Source: CAZQFV01 sp964613665 (GTDB lineage Bacteria; Chloroflexota; Chloroflexia; DTKN01). Taken from it: a DNA stretch of 64,000 nt. Position 1 is the first letter of the stretch; the number at the start of each line of letters is the position of its first letter. The notes below the pieces were generated by a model. It saw nothing but the letters and a program-made list of their open reading frames with translations, was not told where the DNA came from and made no database searches. The stretch spans positions 1 to 64,000 of the forward strand of contig CAZTIG010000011.1 of NCBI GenBank assembly GCA_964613665.1, given 5' to 3'. The translations under genes and the position numbers were made by a program. Of this stretch, positions 32,880 to 41,009 are shown in pieces.

Positions 32880-33908
32880 ATGGAGCGCAACCTCGCCATC
32901 CAGACCGAGCAACTGGACCGCACCTACAAGCTGCGCAACCGCAAGGGCCGCGGCCCCCGTGAGCTGGTCGCCCTGCAGGACGTCAACGTGCAGGTCGAGC
33001 GCGGGGAGCTCTTCGGCCTGCTCGGTCCCAACGGGGCCGGCAAGACCACGCTGATCAAGGTCTTGACTACGCTGCTGGCGCCGAGCAGCGGCCGGGCCTG
33101 GGTGGGCGGCTACGACGTGGTCCGCGAGCCCCATAAGGTGCGCCCGCTGATCAACATGGTCTCCGGCGGCGAGTCCTCCGGCTACGGCCTGCTCACCGTG
33201 CGAGAGAACCTGTGGATGTTCGCCCAGTTCTACGGCCTCTCGTCGAAAGAGACCAATCGCCACATCCGTGAGCTCCTACAGGTGCTGGGGATCTCGGATC
33301 GTCTCAACACGCGCTCGTCCGACCTCTCCACCGGGCTGCGCCAGAAGATGAACGTGGCCCGCGGATTCCTGACCGACCCGCAGGTGCTCTTCCTGGACGA
33401 GCCCACCCTGGGGCTGGACGTGGGCGCCTCGCGCGACGTGCGCGCCTTTATCCGGCGCTGGATCGACGAGGACCGCAGCCGCACCGTGCTGCTGACGACC
33501 CACTACATGGTCGAGGCCGACGAGCTGTGCGACCGCGTGGCTATCATCAACCGCGGCCAGGTGCTGGCCTGCGACAGCCCGGCGAGCCTGAAGCACCGGC
33601 TGCAGAAGGACGCCCTCTTCCGCTTCGAGGTCAGCCCGCTGGGGCCGGCCGGCAAGACCCCCTTCGAAGGTCTGCGCGGCGTCCGCCAGGTGGTCCACCG
33701 GGCGTTGGATGGCTACGCGGTGCTCGAGTTCATTTTGCAGGAAGAGGCTGTGCTCGGAGATGTAGTCAACACCATGACGGCCGGCGGCCTGCGCATCCTC
33801 AACCTGCAGAAGCGCGAGCCGACGCTGGAGGACGTCTTCGTCGAACTGGTCGGGCGGAGCATGGAGGAAGTCGAGCATGAGGGCGACCGGCAGGGTGAAG
33901 AGAAATAG
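32880..33908 (+). CDS. ABC-2 exporter ATP-binding protein
   Basis: 342 residues. Walker A is GLLGPNGAGKTTLIKVL, the ABC signature DLSTGLRQKMNVARGFL (STG variant), Walker B VLFLDEPTLGLD, and the switch His is in LLTTHYMVEADELCDR. The C-terminal extension (~residues 245-342) is typical of DrrA/NatA-type ATPases. Nucleotide-binding subunit for the two permeases that follow. Its last 32 bp overlap the first permease gene. ATG chosen at the start of conserved MERNLAIQTEQLDRTYK. Substrate unknown. Confidence 0.93.
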   Translation: MERNLAIQTEQLDRTYKLRNRKGRGPRELVALQDVNVQVERGELFGLLGPNGAGKTTLIKVLTTLLAPSSGRAWVGGYDVVREPHKVRPLINMVSGGESSGYGLLTVRENLWMFAQFYGLSSKETNRHIRELLQVLGISDRLNTRSSDLSTGLRQKMNVARGFLTDPQVLFLDEPTLGLDVGASRDVRAFIRRWIDEDRSRTVLLTTHYMVEADELCDRVAIINRGQVLACDSPASLKHRLQKDALFRFEVSPLGPAGKTPFEGLRGVRQVVHRALDGYAVLEFILQEEAVLGDVVNTMTAGGLRILNLQKREPTLEDVFVELVGRSMEEVEHEGDRQGEEK

Positions 33909-34719
33909 CGGCTGGCGGCTCTTCCTACAGACGGTCTGGGCGCGGGCCTACCCGCGGGTGATCGGTCAGCAGCGCGACAAGTCCTGGCTCTTCTTCGACA
34001 TCGTCCTGCCGCTGGCCGGCGTGGCGGCCTATGTCTTTGTCTACCGGGCCATCGGCGCGCCCGAGGAGTATGTCGGCTTTGTCGTCGTTGGCGGGGCCAT
34101 GACGGCCTTCTGGCTGAACGTGCTCTGGAGCATGTCCAGCCAGCTCTACTGGGAGAAGGAGACGGGCAACCTGGCCCTCTACATCATGGCCCCCAACTCG
34201 CTGGTGGCCATCCTGCTGGGCATGGCCCTGGGCGGCATGCTGGCCACGACGCTGCGGGCCATTGTCATCCTGGGACTGGGCAGCCTGCTCTTCCAGGTGC
34301 AGTACGCCGTGGTCAGCTTCTGGCAGCTCCTGGCCGTCTTCCTGCTGGCCATGGTGGCGCTGTACGGCATGGGCATGATGTTCGCCTCGCTCTTCCTGCT
34401 GCTGGGGCGGGAGGCCTGGCACATGTCCAACCTGGCCCAGGAGCCGGTCTACCTGCTCTCGGGCTTTTACTTTCCGCTGCGCAGCCTGCCCTTCTGGGTC
34501 GCCGTGGCCGGCTCGCTGATCCCGCTGGCCCTGGGGCTGGACGCCATGCGCCAGCTGGTCTTTGCCGGCGGAGCCACGTTCGGCTTCTTGAGCGTGTCCC
34601 TGGAGCTGGGGCTGCTGGCTGCCCTGGGGGTGATCTTCCTGTTCCTGGCCCGGGTGCTGCTGGCCTACATGGAGAGACGGGCCATCCGCGAGGGCCGGCT
34701 GACGGAGAGCAGGAGATAG
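33877..34719 (+). CDS. ABC-2 type permease (first)
   Basis: 280 residues, six predicted helices. It follows the ABC2_membrane pattern: a basic cytoplasmic start, LFFDIVLPLAGVAAYVFVYRAIG, the conserved amphipathic stretch MSSQLYWEKETGNLALYIMAPNSLVAILLG, and LAQEPVYLLSGFYFPLRSLPFWV before the last helices. It overlaps the ATPase gene by 32 bp and is probably translationally coupled. With the next gene it likely forms a heterodimeric transmembrane unit. Confidence 0.88.
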   Translation: MRATGRVKRNSGWRLFLQTVWARAYPRVIGQQRDKSWLFFDIVLPLAGVAAYVFVYRAIGAPEEYVGFVVVGGAMTAFWLNVLWSMSSQLYWEKETGNLALYIMAPNSLVAILLGMALGGMLATTLRAIVILGLGSLLFQVQYAVVSFWQLLAVFLLAMVALYGMGMMFASLFLLLGREAWHMSNLAQEPVYLLSGFYFPLRSLPFWVAVAGSLIPLALGLDAMRQLVFAGGATFGFLSVSLELGLLAALGVIFLFLARVLLAYMERRAIREGRLTESRR

Positions 34720-34731
34720 GTCGGGGGCAAG

Positions 34732-34757
34732 AAGCAAGATGCAGGATGCAAGAAGAG
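34732..34757. repeat. Short heptamer array between ABC permease genes
   Basis: GCAAGAA-GCAAGAT-GCAGGAT-GCAAGAA, the same family as 20079-20169 and (inverse) 4507-4548. It begins shortly after the first permease stop and ends just before the AGAGG ribosome site of the second permease. Confidence 0.8.
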
Positions 34758-34765
34758 GCATGCGA

Positions 34766-35623
34766 ATGGTGGGGCTGACAGAGAGATGGCGCTCGTTTCG
34801 CATTGCGGCGTGGCTGGGTTGGCAGATCGAGTCGAACTGGACCGACCCGTTCCTCTTTGCCGTCTACTCGATCGTCAAGCCGCTCGCCTCGGCGGCGATC
34901 CTGGTGGTGATGTACAGCGTCATCACCCGGGGAGATTTCGACTCGCCCGTCTTTCCCTACATCTACCTGGGCAACGCCTTTTACATGTACGTCGGCGCGG
35001 TGATGGTGGGCATCTCCTGGGCCGTGCTCGACGACCGCGAGCACTATCGCACCCTGAAGTACATCTACATGGCCCCGGTGAACATCCCCTCGTACCTGAT
35101 CGGCCGCGGCGTGGCCCGCTTCCTGACCGGCTCGGTGGCGGTGCTGATCACCATCGCCGCCGGGGTGCTCTTCCTGCACGTTCCGCTGGACCTGGCCGCG
35201 GTGAACTGGCCACTCCTGCTGGCCTCCCTGGCCGTCGGCGTGGTGATGCTGGCGATGATGGGACTGATCCTGGCCGGCATCTCGCTGCAGATCACCCACC
35301 ACTCCGGCGCGATCGGCGATGCCGTGGCCGGTGCTCTCTACCTCTTCAGCGGGGCTATCTTCCCACTGGAGGTGCTGCCCACATACCTGCGCCCCGTCGG
35401 CTACGCCATGCCGGTGACCTACTGGCTGGAGCTGCTGCGGCGGGCCCTGGTGGGGGCAACGGCGCGCTCGTTCCCCACCCTGGCCGGCTGGAGCGACGGA
35501 CAGCTGCTGGCCATGCTGGCCGGCCTGACCGTGCTGCTGAGCGCGATCTCCCTGCTCGTCTTCCGCTGGTGCGACCACGTCGCTCGGGAGAGAGGGCGGA
35601 TCGACCAGGTATCGAACTACTAG
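34766..35623 (+). CDS. ABC-2 type permease (second)
   Basis: 285 residues from ATG 34766, six predicted helices. The start is chosen because AAGAGG lies seven bases upstream; earlier ATGs at 34739 and 34760 lie in or next to the heptamer repeat. Features: LGWQIESNWTDPFLFAVYSIVKPLASAAILVVMY at the start, the family stretch MVGISWAVLDDREHYRTLKYIYMAPVNIPSYLIGRG, and ALYLFSGAIFPLEVLPTYLRPVGYAMPVTYWLELLRRA before the last helix. Partner of the preceding permease and ATPase. Confidence 0.88.
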   Translation: MVGLTERWRSFRIAAWLGWQIESNWTDPFLFAVYSIVKPLASAAILVVMYSVITRGDFDSPVFPYIYLGNAFYMYVGAVMVGISWAVLDDREHYRTLKYIYMAPVNIPSYLIGRGVARFLTGSVAVLITIAAGVLFLHVPLDLAAVNWPLLLASLAVGVVMLAMMGLILAGISLQITHHSGAIGDAVAGALYLFSGAIFPLEVLPTYLRPVGYAMPVTYWLELLRRALVGATARSFPTLAGWSDGQLLAMLAGLTVLLSAISLLVFRWCDHVARERGRIDQVSNY

Positions 35624-35733
35624 CTCTCCGCTCTCGGCAATCGGAAACGTGAGGGGGTTCACAGAGGGGCACACCTGCTTCGGGTACAATGGATCCCGGT
35701 GCAGTGCTAACGTCCTCATGGAGAGGTGTCGAG

Positions 35734-36657
35734 ATGCGCGTACTGGTCACCGGTGGGACCGGCCTGATCGGCCGGGCGTTGGGTTCTAGCCTGGCGGCCG
35801 ACGGCCACGAGGTAATCGCCCTCAGCCGCAGCCCGGAACGGGTCGCCGGCCTGCCGGCCGGCATGCGCGCCGAGCGCTGGGATGGGCGCAGCGCCGCCGG
35901 CTGGGGGCCCCTGGCCGACGGGGCCGACGCCATCGTCAACCTGGCCGGGGAGAACCTGGCCGGCGGACGGTGGACCGCCGCGCGCAAGCGCCGCCTGCGC
36001 GACAGCCGCCTGCACGCCGGCCGGGCCGTCGTCCAGGCGGTGGAGCAGGCGGCCCGCAAGCCGCGGGTCGTGGTCCAGGCCTCGGGAATCGGCTACAGTG
36101 GCCACCGCGGCGACGAGGACGTCACCGAGAGCACCGCCCCGGGCAGCGATTTCCTGGCCCGCCTGGCTGTCGAGTGGGAATCCTCGACCACCCCGGTCGA
36201 GGCGCTGGGGGTGCGGCGGGTGGTGATCCGCTCGGCGGTGGTGCTCAGCAAGGCCGGCGGCATCCTGCCGCTGATCCTCCTGCCGCATCGCTTCTTCGTG
36301 GGCGGGCGGCTCGGCAGCGGCCGGCAGTGGCTGCCCTGGATCCACATCGCCGACGAGGTCGGGGCGATCCGTTTCCTCATCCAGGAGGAGGCGGCGCGGG
36401 GGGTCTACAACCTGGTGGCACCCCACCCGGTGACCAACGCCGACTTTGAGCGCATCCTGGGGCGGGTGCTGCACCGGCCGGCCTGGTTCCCCACGCCGGC
36501 CCTGGCCCTGCGCCTGGTCCTGGGCGAGATGTCCCAGATGGTGCTGGAGGGCCAGCGCGGCATCCCCCGCCGCCTGGTCGACCTGGGCTACACCTTCCGC
36601 TATCGCGGCCTGGAGGAGGCGCTGCGGAACCTGCTGCACGAGAGGGGGCTGCCGTGA
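35734..36657 (+). CDS. TIGR01777-type NAD-dependent epimerase
   Basis: 307 residues. SDR-extended fold of the SulA/YfcH group. The Rossmann motif MRVLVTGGTGLIGRALGSSL is at the N-terminus, then IVNLAGENLAGGRWTAARKRRLRDSRL, which is diagnostic for the family, and VVQASGIGYSGHRGDEDVTEST. The C-terminal part YNLVAPHPVTNADFERILGRVLHRPAWFPTPALALRLVLGEMSQMVLEGQR is also typical. Substrate unknown for the family. ATG at 35734 follows GGAGAGG; the 15-residue extension is rejected. Its TGA overlaps the GTG start of the Rieske gene. Confidence 0.93.
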   Translation: MRVLVTGGTGLIGRALGSSLAADGHEVIALSRSPERVAGLPAGMRAERWDGRSAAGWGPLADGADAIVNLAGENLAGGRWTAARKRRLRDSRLHAGRAVVQAVEQAARKPRVVVQASGIGYSGHRGDEDVTESTAPGSDFLARLAVEWESSTTPVEALGVRRVVIRSAVVLSKAGGILPLILLPHRFFVGGRLGSGRQWLPWIHIADEVGAIRFLIQEEAARGVYNLVAPHPVTNADFERILGRVLHRPAWFPTPALALRLVLGEMSQMVLEGQRGIPRRLVDLGYTFRYRGLEEALRNLLHERGLP

Positions 36658-37640
36658 TCCCTGGCATGTGGTACGTTGTCCTGGAGTCAACCGAGGTCAA
36701 GCACGGCCGGCCGGTCGGGGTTACCCGAATGGGTGAGAAGCTGGTCTTTTGGCGCGACAGCCAGGGCCGGGTCGTCTGCCAGCGCGACCTCTGTGCCCAT
36801 CGCGGCGTGGCTCTCAGCGCGGGCAAGCTCTGCGGCGACCGCATCCGGTGCCCTTTCCACGGCCTGGAGTATGACGCGACCGGCCGCTGCCAGGTCATCC
36901 CGGCCAATGGCCGCACTGCTCCGGTCCCGGAGCAGTTCCGTGTACACACCTATCCCACCCGCGAGGAGCACGGCTTTATCTACATCTGGTGGGGGCAGTC
37001 GCCGCCGGCCGAGCTGCCGCCGGTGCCCTGGTTCGACGACCTGGACGGGACTCTCACCTACGCCAACGTGCGCGACCCCTGGAAGACGCACTACTCGCGG
37101 GTCATCGAGAACCAGCTCGACGCGGCGCACCTGCCCTTTGTCCACCACAACACCATCGGGCGCGGCAACCGCACCGTCGTCAATGGCCCGCAGGTGCGGT
37201 GGCTGAAGGACGACATGATGTTCGTCTACACCTGGAACGAGTTGGACGAGGGACAGCGCCCGCGCAGAGCGGAGGAGCTGCCCGAGCCGACCGGTCCATT
37301 CCACCTGGAGTTCCACTTTCCCAACATCTGGGAGAACTACATCAGCCCGCGCGTGCGCGTCGTCGCCGCCTTTGTCCCGGTCGACGACGAGAACACCATC
37401 CTCTACCTGCGCTTCTACCAGGGCTTTGTCCGCCTGCCGCTCCTGCGCCACCTGGTCAACCGGCTGGCGATGCCCTTTAACCTCATGGTGGCGCACCAGG
37501 ACCGCCGGGTGGTGCAGACGCAGCGGCCCAAGCGCACCTTCCTGAAGATGGGCGAGAAGCTCTTCCAGGCCGACGGGCCGATCCTGGCCTACCGTCGGCG
37601 CCGGCAGGAGTTGTTGCAGCAGGCGGGCGTACAGGACTGA
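36654..37640 (+). CDS. Rieske 2Fe-2S non-haem iron oxygenase-like protein
   Basis: 328 residues. The Rieske domain binds the cluster through CAHRG and CPFHGLEYD (Cys-His/Cys-His) at residues ~48-70. The C-terminal domain has DPWKTHYSRVIENQLDAAHLPFVHHNTIG, giving the Asn-x2-Asp-x2-His-x4-His pattern expected for mononuclear iron ligands of vanillate-demethylase / pheophorbide-oxygenase-like enzymes. It probably oxidises an aromatic or tetrapyrrole-like substrate with a separate reductase. GTG start overlaps the epimerase stop (GTGA), so the two are coupled. There is no visible membrane anchor, unlike plant PAO. Confidence 0.9.
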   Translation: MIPGMWYVVLESTEVKHGRPVGVTRMGEKLVFWRDSQGRVVCQRDLCAHRGVALSAGKLCGDRIRCPFHGLEYDATGRCQVIPANGRTAPVPEQFRVHTYPTREEHGFIYIWWGQSPPAELPPVPWFDDLDGTLTYANVRDPWKTHYSRVIENQLDAAHLPFVHHNTIGRGNRTVVNGPQVRWLKDDMMFVYTWNELDEGQRPRRAEELPEPTGPFHLEFHFPNIWENYISPRVRVVAAFVPVDDENTILYLRFYQGFVRLPLLRHLVNRLAMPFNLMVAHQDRRVVQTQRPKRTFLKMGEKLFQADGPILAYRRRRQELLQQAGVQD

Positions 37641-37650
37641 GAGGGCATCG

Positions 37651-38649
37651 ATGAGCCGCTTTGTGCAGGCTACTCTCCACCCGGAGCGCTACCACGGGCA
37701 CGGCCGGCGGCCGCCCTTCTTCGAGGGCTGGTACTACAAGCTGATCGACGCCAGCGAGCAGCAGCGCTACGCGGTGATCCCGGGCATCTTCCTGGGGACG
37801 GAGGCCGAGCCCGGCCACGCCTTTGTCCAGGTGCTGGACGGCATCAGTGGCCAGACCACCTACCATCGCTACCCTATGGCAGAGTTCTGGGCCGCCCGGG
37901 ACAGCCTGGACGTGCGCATCGGCCCGAACCGTTTCGGCACGGAGGAGATCCACCTGGAGATCGGCGAGCCGGAGCGGCCCGTGGCCGGCACGCTGCGCTT
38001 CCGCGGCCTCTCGCCCTGGCCCGTGACGCTGGCCTCCCCCGGGATCATGGGCTGGTACGCCTGGATGCCCTTTATGGAGTGCTACCACGGCGTGCTCAGC
38101 CTGGACCACGAGATCGAGGGCAGGCTGACGGTGGCTGGGCGGCCGGTTGACTTCTCGGGCGGCAGGGGGTATATTGAGAAGGACTGGGGACCGTCGTTCC
38201 CGGCGGCCTGGGTCTGGTTCCAGAGCAACCACTTTGCCCGGCCGGGGACGAGCCTCACCGCCTCGATCGCGGTGATCCCCTGGCTGGGCAGCGCCTTCCG
38301 CGGCCTGATCGTCGGCTTCTGGCACGGAGGGGTGCTGCGGCGCTTTGCCACCTACACGGGGGCGCGCACGGAGAAGCTGGCGGTGGGCAAAGACCGGGTG
38401 GAGTGGGTCGTGCGCGACCGCCGCCATCGCCTGGAGATGGTGGCCCGCCGCAGCCAGGTTGGCCTGCTGCGCGGCCCCAGCCGCAGCGACATGGGGGTGC
38501 GCGTGCCGGAGACGCTGCAGGCGACCGTTGCTGTGCGCCTGGTGGCTCTTGCTCGCCAGGGCGAACAGGTGCTCTTTGAGGAGACCGGCCGGAACGGCGG
38601 GCTGGAGATTGGCGGGGACATCCCCCGCCTGCTGGCCATGACGCGATGA
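37651..38649 (+). CDS. Tocopherol-cyclase-like protein
   Basis: 332 residues. The N-terminus LHPERYHGHGRRPPFFEGWYYKLID carries the FEGWYYK signature of the tocopherol cyclase (VTE1-like) family. RGYIEKDWGPSFPAAWVWFQSNHFA is a second characteristic stretch. No signal peptide, predicted beta-rich. In plants and cyanobacteria the enzyme closes the chromanol ring of tocopherol; bacterial homologues in non-phototrophs have no assigned substrate. It is 10 bp after the Rieske gene and probably in the same operon. Start ATG with GAGAGG upstream. Family confident, reaction not. Confidence 0.82.
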   Translation: MSRFVQATLHPERYHGHGRRPPFFEGWYYKLIDASEQQRYAVIPGIFLGTEAEPGHAFVQVLDGISGQTTYHRYPMAEFWAARDSLDVRIGPNRFGTEEIHLEIGEPERPVAGTLRFRGLSPWPVTLASPGIMGWYAWMPFMECYHGVLSLDHEIEGRLTVAGRPVDFSGGRGYIEKDWGPSFPAAWVWFQSNHFARPGTSLTASIAVIPWLGSAFRGLIVGFWHGGVLRRFATYTGARTEKLAVGKDRVEWVVRDRRHRLEMVARRSQVGLLRGPSRSDMGVRVPETLQATVAVRLVALARQGEQVLFEETGRNGGLEIGGDIPRLLAMTR

Positions 38650-38667
38650 CCTGGAGGGCCGCGGGCG

Positions 38668-39168
38668 ATGACCATCTGGGATTTGTAGGCCACGATCGCG
38701 CGCCGTCTCCTGGCCTGGAGCGCGCTGAGCGCCCTGGCCGGGGTTGCCCTGGTCCTGGTGGGCGACCCGTTCTGGCAGGGCATGGGCCTCCAGGCGCTGA
38801 TCTGGGGGGGTATCGACGCCGCCGTCGCCCTCGTCGGTCGCTGGCTGGCCCGTCGACGGCAGGCCGCCGGCCTGAGCGCCGCCGAGCTGCAGCGGGAGGA
38901 AGGCCGGCTGCGCCGTGTCCTGTACGTCAACGCGGCGCTGGATGTGCTGTACGTAGGCAGCGGGCTGCTGCTGGCTTTCACGATGGGGGCCGGCGAGCCC
39001 CTCTGGCGCGGTCACGGCTGGGGCATCGTCGTCCAGGGGGCGTTCCTCTTTTTCTTCGACCTGCTGCATGCCCGGTTGCCGGTATCTGCGCTTCCCGCGG
39101 GTGCCGGAGGTGCGCCAGACGGTCCGGGGGTCCACCACCCCGCTGACCCCGGCGCTGCCGGCGCCTAG
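38668..39168 (+). pseudogene. Small membrane protein interrupted by in-frame TAG at codon 7
   Basis: From ATG 38668, preceded by GGAGGG, the frame reads MTIWDL-stop-ATIARRLLAWSALSALAGVALVLVGDPFWQGMG and then stays open to 39168. The TAG at 38686-38688 is one base from GAG (Glu). The rest has about four hydrophobic segments, including GVALVLVGDPFW, WGGIDAAVALVG, VGSGLLLAFTMG and WGIVVQGAFLFFFDLLHA. Without readthrough, translation would have to start inside the first hydrophobic segment, where no ribosome site is seen. Either a nonsense mutation, a sequencing or assembly error, or suppression. It sits directly upstream of a gene with an in-frame TGA that is probably Sec. Confidence 0.65.
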
Positions 39169-39194
39169 CAGCCGATCCATTTCAGGAGGTAGCC

Positions 39195-39680
39195 ATGCCC
39201 AAGGTTGAACTGCACACACCTGCCCCCGACTTTCAGCTGGCCGACTTCCAGGGTCGGCCGGTCCGCCTGAGCGACTATCGCGGGCAGAAGCACGTCATCC
39301 TGGTCTTTAACCGTGGTTTCGTCTGACCGTTCTGCCGCCGGCACCTGGCGCAGTTGCGCCAGGACTATCGGCAGTTCGCCGAGCGTGGGGCGGAGATCGT
39401 CGTCGTGGGGCCGGAAGGGCCCGCGGCCTTTCGCGACTACTGGCGGAAAGAGGACCTGCCCTTTGTCGGCCTGCCCGACCCCCAGCACAGCGTGCTCAAG
39501 CTATACGGGCAGGAGGTCAAGCTCTTCAAGTTCGGGCGTATGCCGGCCCAGGTGATCGTCGACCGCGGCGGCACGGTGCGCTTCGTCCACTACGGCCACG
39601 ACATGAGCGACATTCCCGCCAACGCGGAGGTCCTCTCCATCCTGGACGAGCTGATCCAGGCACGCGCTGCCGACCGCTAG
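39195..39680 (+). CDS. Selenocysteine-containing peroxiredoxin-like protein (UGA at codon 44)
   Basis: 161 residues when the in-frame TGA at 39324-39326 is read as selenocysteine. The start ATG follows AGGAGG. The fold is AhpC/TSA-like: APDFQLADFQGRPVRLSDYRGQKHVILVFNRGFV, then U44-P-F-C47, then RRHLAQLRQDYRQF, with VVVGPEGPAAFRDYW and RMPAQVIVDRGGTVRFVHYG later. The UxxC motif is at the exact position of the peroxidatic or thioredoxin-type CxxC. A bSECIS-like hairpin follows the UGA (39333-39373). Likely a peroxide or thiol-disulfide redox enzyme in the cytoplasm. A standard ORF caller would miss residues 1-43 or start at 39354. Confidence 0.88.
39333..39373 (+). promoter_or_regulatory. Bacterial SECIS element
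   Basis: Downstream of the UGA: lower stem TGCCG (39333-39337)/CGGCA (39369-39373), internal loop, perfect 8-bp upper stem CCTGGCGC (39344-39351)/GCGCCAGG (39356-39363), apical loop AGTT. The loop G lies 26 nt after the UGA, within the 16-37 nt window and first two loop positions expected for bSECIS. Confidence 0.85.
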
Positions 39681-39689
39681 ACGCCACAT

Positions 39690-39905
39690 CCAACGGACCA
39701 CCGGGCCAGCGGTACCACGATGGGCATACCACCAAGACACGAAGGCACCAAGGCACGGCCGCACAACCACAAGGACACAAGGGCGCCATGTTCACAAGTG
39801 GTTCCTCCTTGCCTTCTTGGTGACTCGGTGGCTTGGTGGTCGATTTGGATAGTTTCTTGGTAGTTCGTGCACCCTTGTGCCCTGGTGATCGATCCGAGAC
39901 GTCCT
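39690..39905. repeat. Degenerate inverted repeat region (ACCACCAAG/CTTGGTGG vocabulary)
   Basis: Contains ACCACCAAGACACGAAGG and CACCAAGGCAC near 39730-39755 and inverse-complement text TGCCTTCTTGGTG, GGCTTGGTGGT near 39810-39842. The words resemble the 39-bp repeats at 18655 and the text at 49130. It fills the gap between the selenoprotein and the S51-like gene; no gene seen. Confidence 0.6.
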
Positions 39906-39926
39906 CCGGGAAGGAATGGGACAGAC

Positions 39927-41009
39927 GTGGACACGAGTCCCGGCCTGGTGGTGCTCTTTGGTTCCGGCGAGACCTCGGCCAGCGGGCGCAAGGTCTTTGA
40001 CTGGCTGTTCTCGCGCCTGTCTCGCCGGCCGCTGCGCGCGGCCGTGCTGGAGACGCCGGCCGGCTTCCAGCCCAACAGCGCCCTGGTGGCCGGCAAGGTG
40101 GCCGACTTCCTGCGGCACAACCTGGGCAATCACCGGCCCGAGGTGGTGGTGGTGCCGGCGCGGCAACGCGGCACGCCCGACAGCCCGGACGCGCCGGAGG
40201 TGGTGGCCCCGGTCCTGTCGGCCGAGGTCATCTTCCTGGGCCCTGGCAGCCCCACCTACGCCGTGCGCCAGCTGCGCGACAGCCTGGCCTGGCAGAGCGT
40301 GGTGGCCTGCCAGCGGCTGGGCGCGGCACTGGTCCTGGCCAGCGCTGCCACTATCGCCGCCAGCGCCCGGGCCCTGCCGGTCTACGAGATCTACAAGGCC
40401 GGCGAGGACCTGCACTGGCAGGCCGGCCTGGACCTCTTCGGGGCCTATGGCCTGGAGCTCGTCTTTGTGCCGCACTGGAACAACCGCGAGGGCGGGGCCG
40501 AACTGGACACCAGCCACTGCTTCATGGGCCAGGCCCGCTTCGAGCGCCTGCTGGCCATGCTTCCCCCCACGGCGACGGTGGTGGGCATCGACGAGCACAC
40601 GGCGCTGCTGGTGGACACCGCTGCCGGCGAGCTGCGGGCGATGGGCCGCGGCTGCGTGACGATCCTGCGTGCCGGCCGGGAGGAGCACTGCGGTGGAGGG
40701 CGGGCCTTTCCGCTGGACACCCTGGGCGCCTTCCGCCTGCCCGAGGGCGAGGCAGACCTCCCGGCCGTGGTCTGGCAGAGCGCGCGGGCGGCCAGGTTGC
40801 CCGGAACTCTTACCGAGTCGGGGCCTCCACCCGATGTGACGGCCCTGGTGCAGGAGCGCGAGGCGGCGCGGGCCCGGCGCGACTGGGCCACCGCCGACAC
40901 CCTGCGCGGGCGCATCGCCGCGCTGGGCTGGCAGGTCCGCGACACGCCGGAGGGGCCGCGGGTGGTGTGCGGCGATGGGGGTCGGCCGGGTGGTTCTGGA
41001 GGCAACTGA
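39927..41009 (+). CDS. Peptidase S51/cyanophycinase-like protein with CysRS-type C-terminal helical domain
   Basis: 360 residues. The N-terminal ~285 residues resemble type 1 glutamine-amidotransferase-like / S51 proteins: LVVLFGSGETSASGRKVFDWL, RAAVLETPAGFQPNSALVAGKVADFL, VIFLGPGSPTYAVRQLRDS, GAALVLASAATIAASARALPVYEIYKAG and VVGIDEHTALLVDTAAGE. The S51 nucleophile Ser appears as LVLASAAT, so activity is uncertain. The last ~60 residues (VTALVQEREAARARRDWATADTLRGRIAALGWQVRDTPEG) match the C-terminal helical piece of cysteinyl-tRNA synthetases. GTG at 39927 is the most plausible start, with AAGGAA upstream, but is not certain. Overlaps the fucosidase start by one base. Confidence 0.82.
   Translation: MDTSPGLVVLFGSGETSASGRKVFDWLFSRLSRRPLRAAVLETPAGFQPNSALVAGKVADFLRHNLGNHRPEVVVVPARQRGTPDSPDAPEVVAPVLSAEVIFLGPGSPTYAVRQLRDSLAWQSVVACQRLGAALVLASAATIAASARALPVYEIYKAGEDLHWQAGLDLFGAYGLELVFVPHWNNREGGAELDTSHCFMGQARFERLLAMLPPTATVVGIDEHTALLVDTAAGELRAMGRGCVTILRAGREEHCGGGRAFPLDTLGAFRLPEGEADLPAVVWQSARAARLPGTLTESGPPPDVTALVQEREAARARRDWATADTLRGRIAALGWQVRDTPEGPRVVCGDGGRPGGSGGN

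Noticed and set aside
35640..35700. Promoter before the epimerase (TACAAT near 35686)
   Set aside because: A TACAAT is present but the nearest -35-like TTCACA is 21 bp away; too weak to list as a feature.
39354..39680. Peroxiredoxin starting at 39354 as a short 108-residue protein
   Set aside because: That start lies after the catalytic motif and inside the SECIS stem; the ATG at 39195 with AGGAGG and the UGA-containing frame explains the whole fold.
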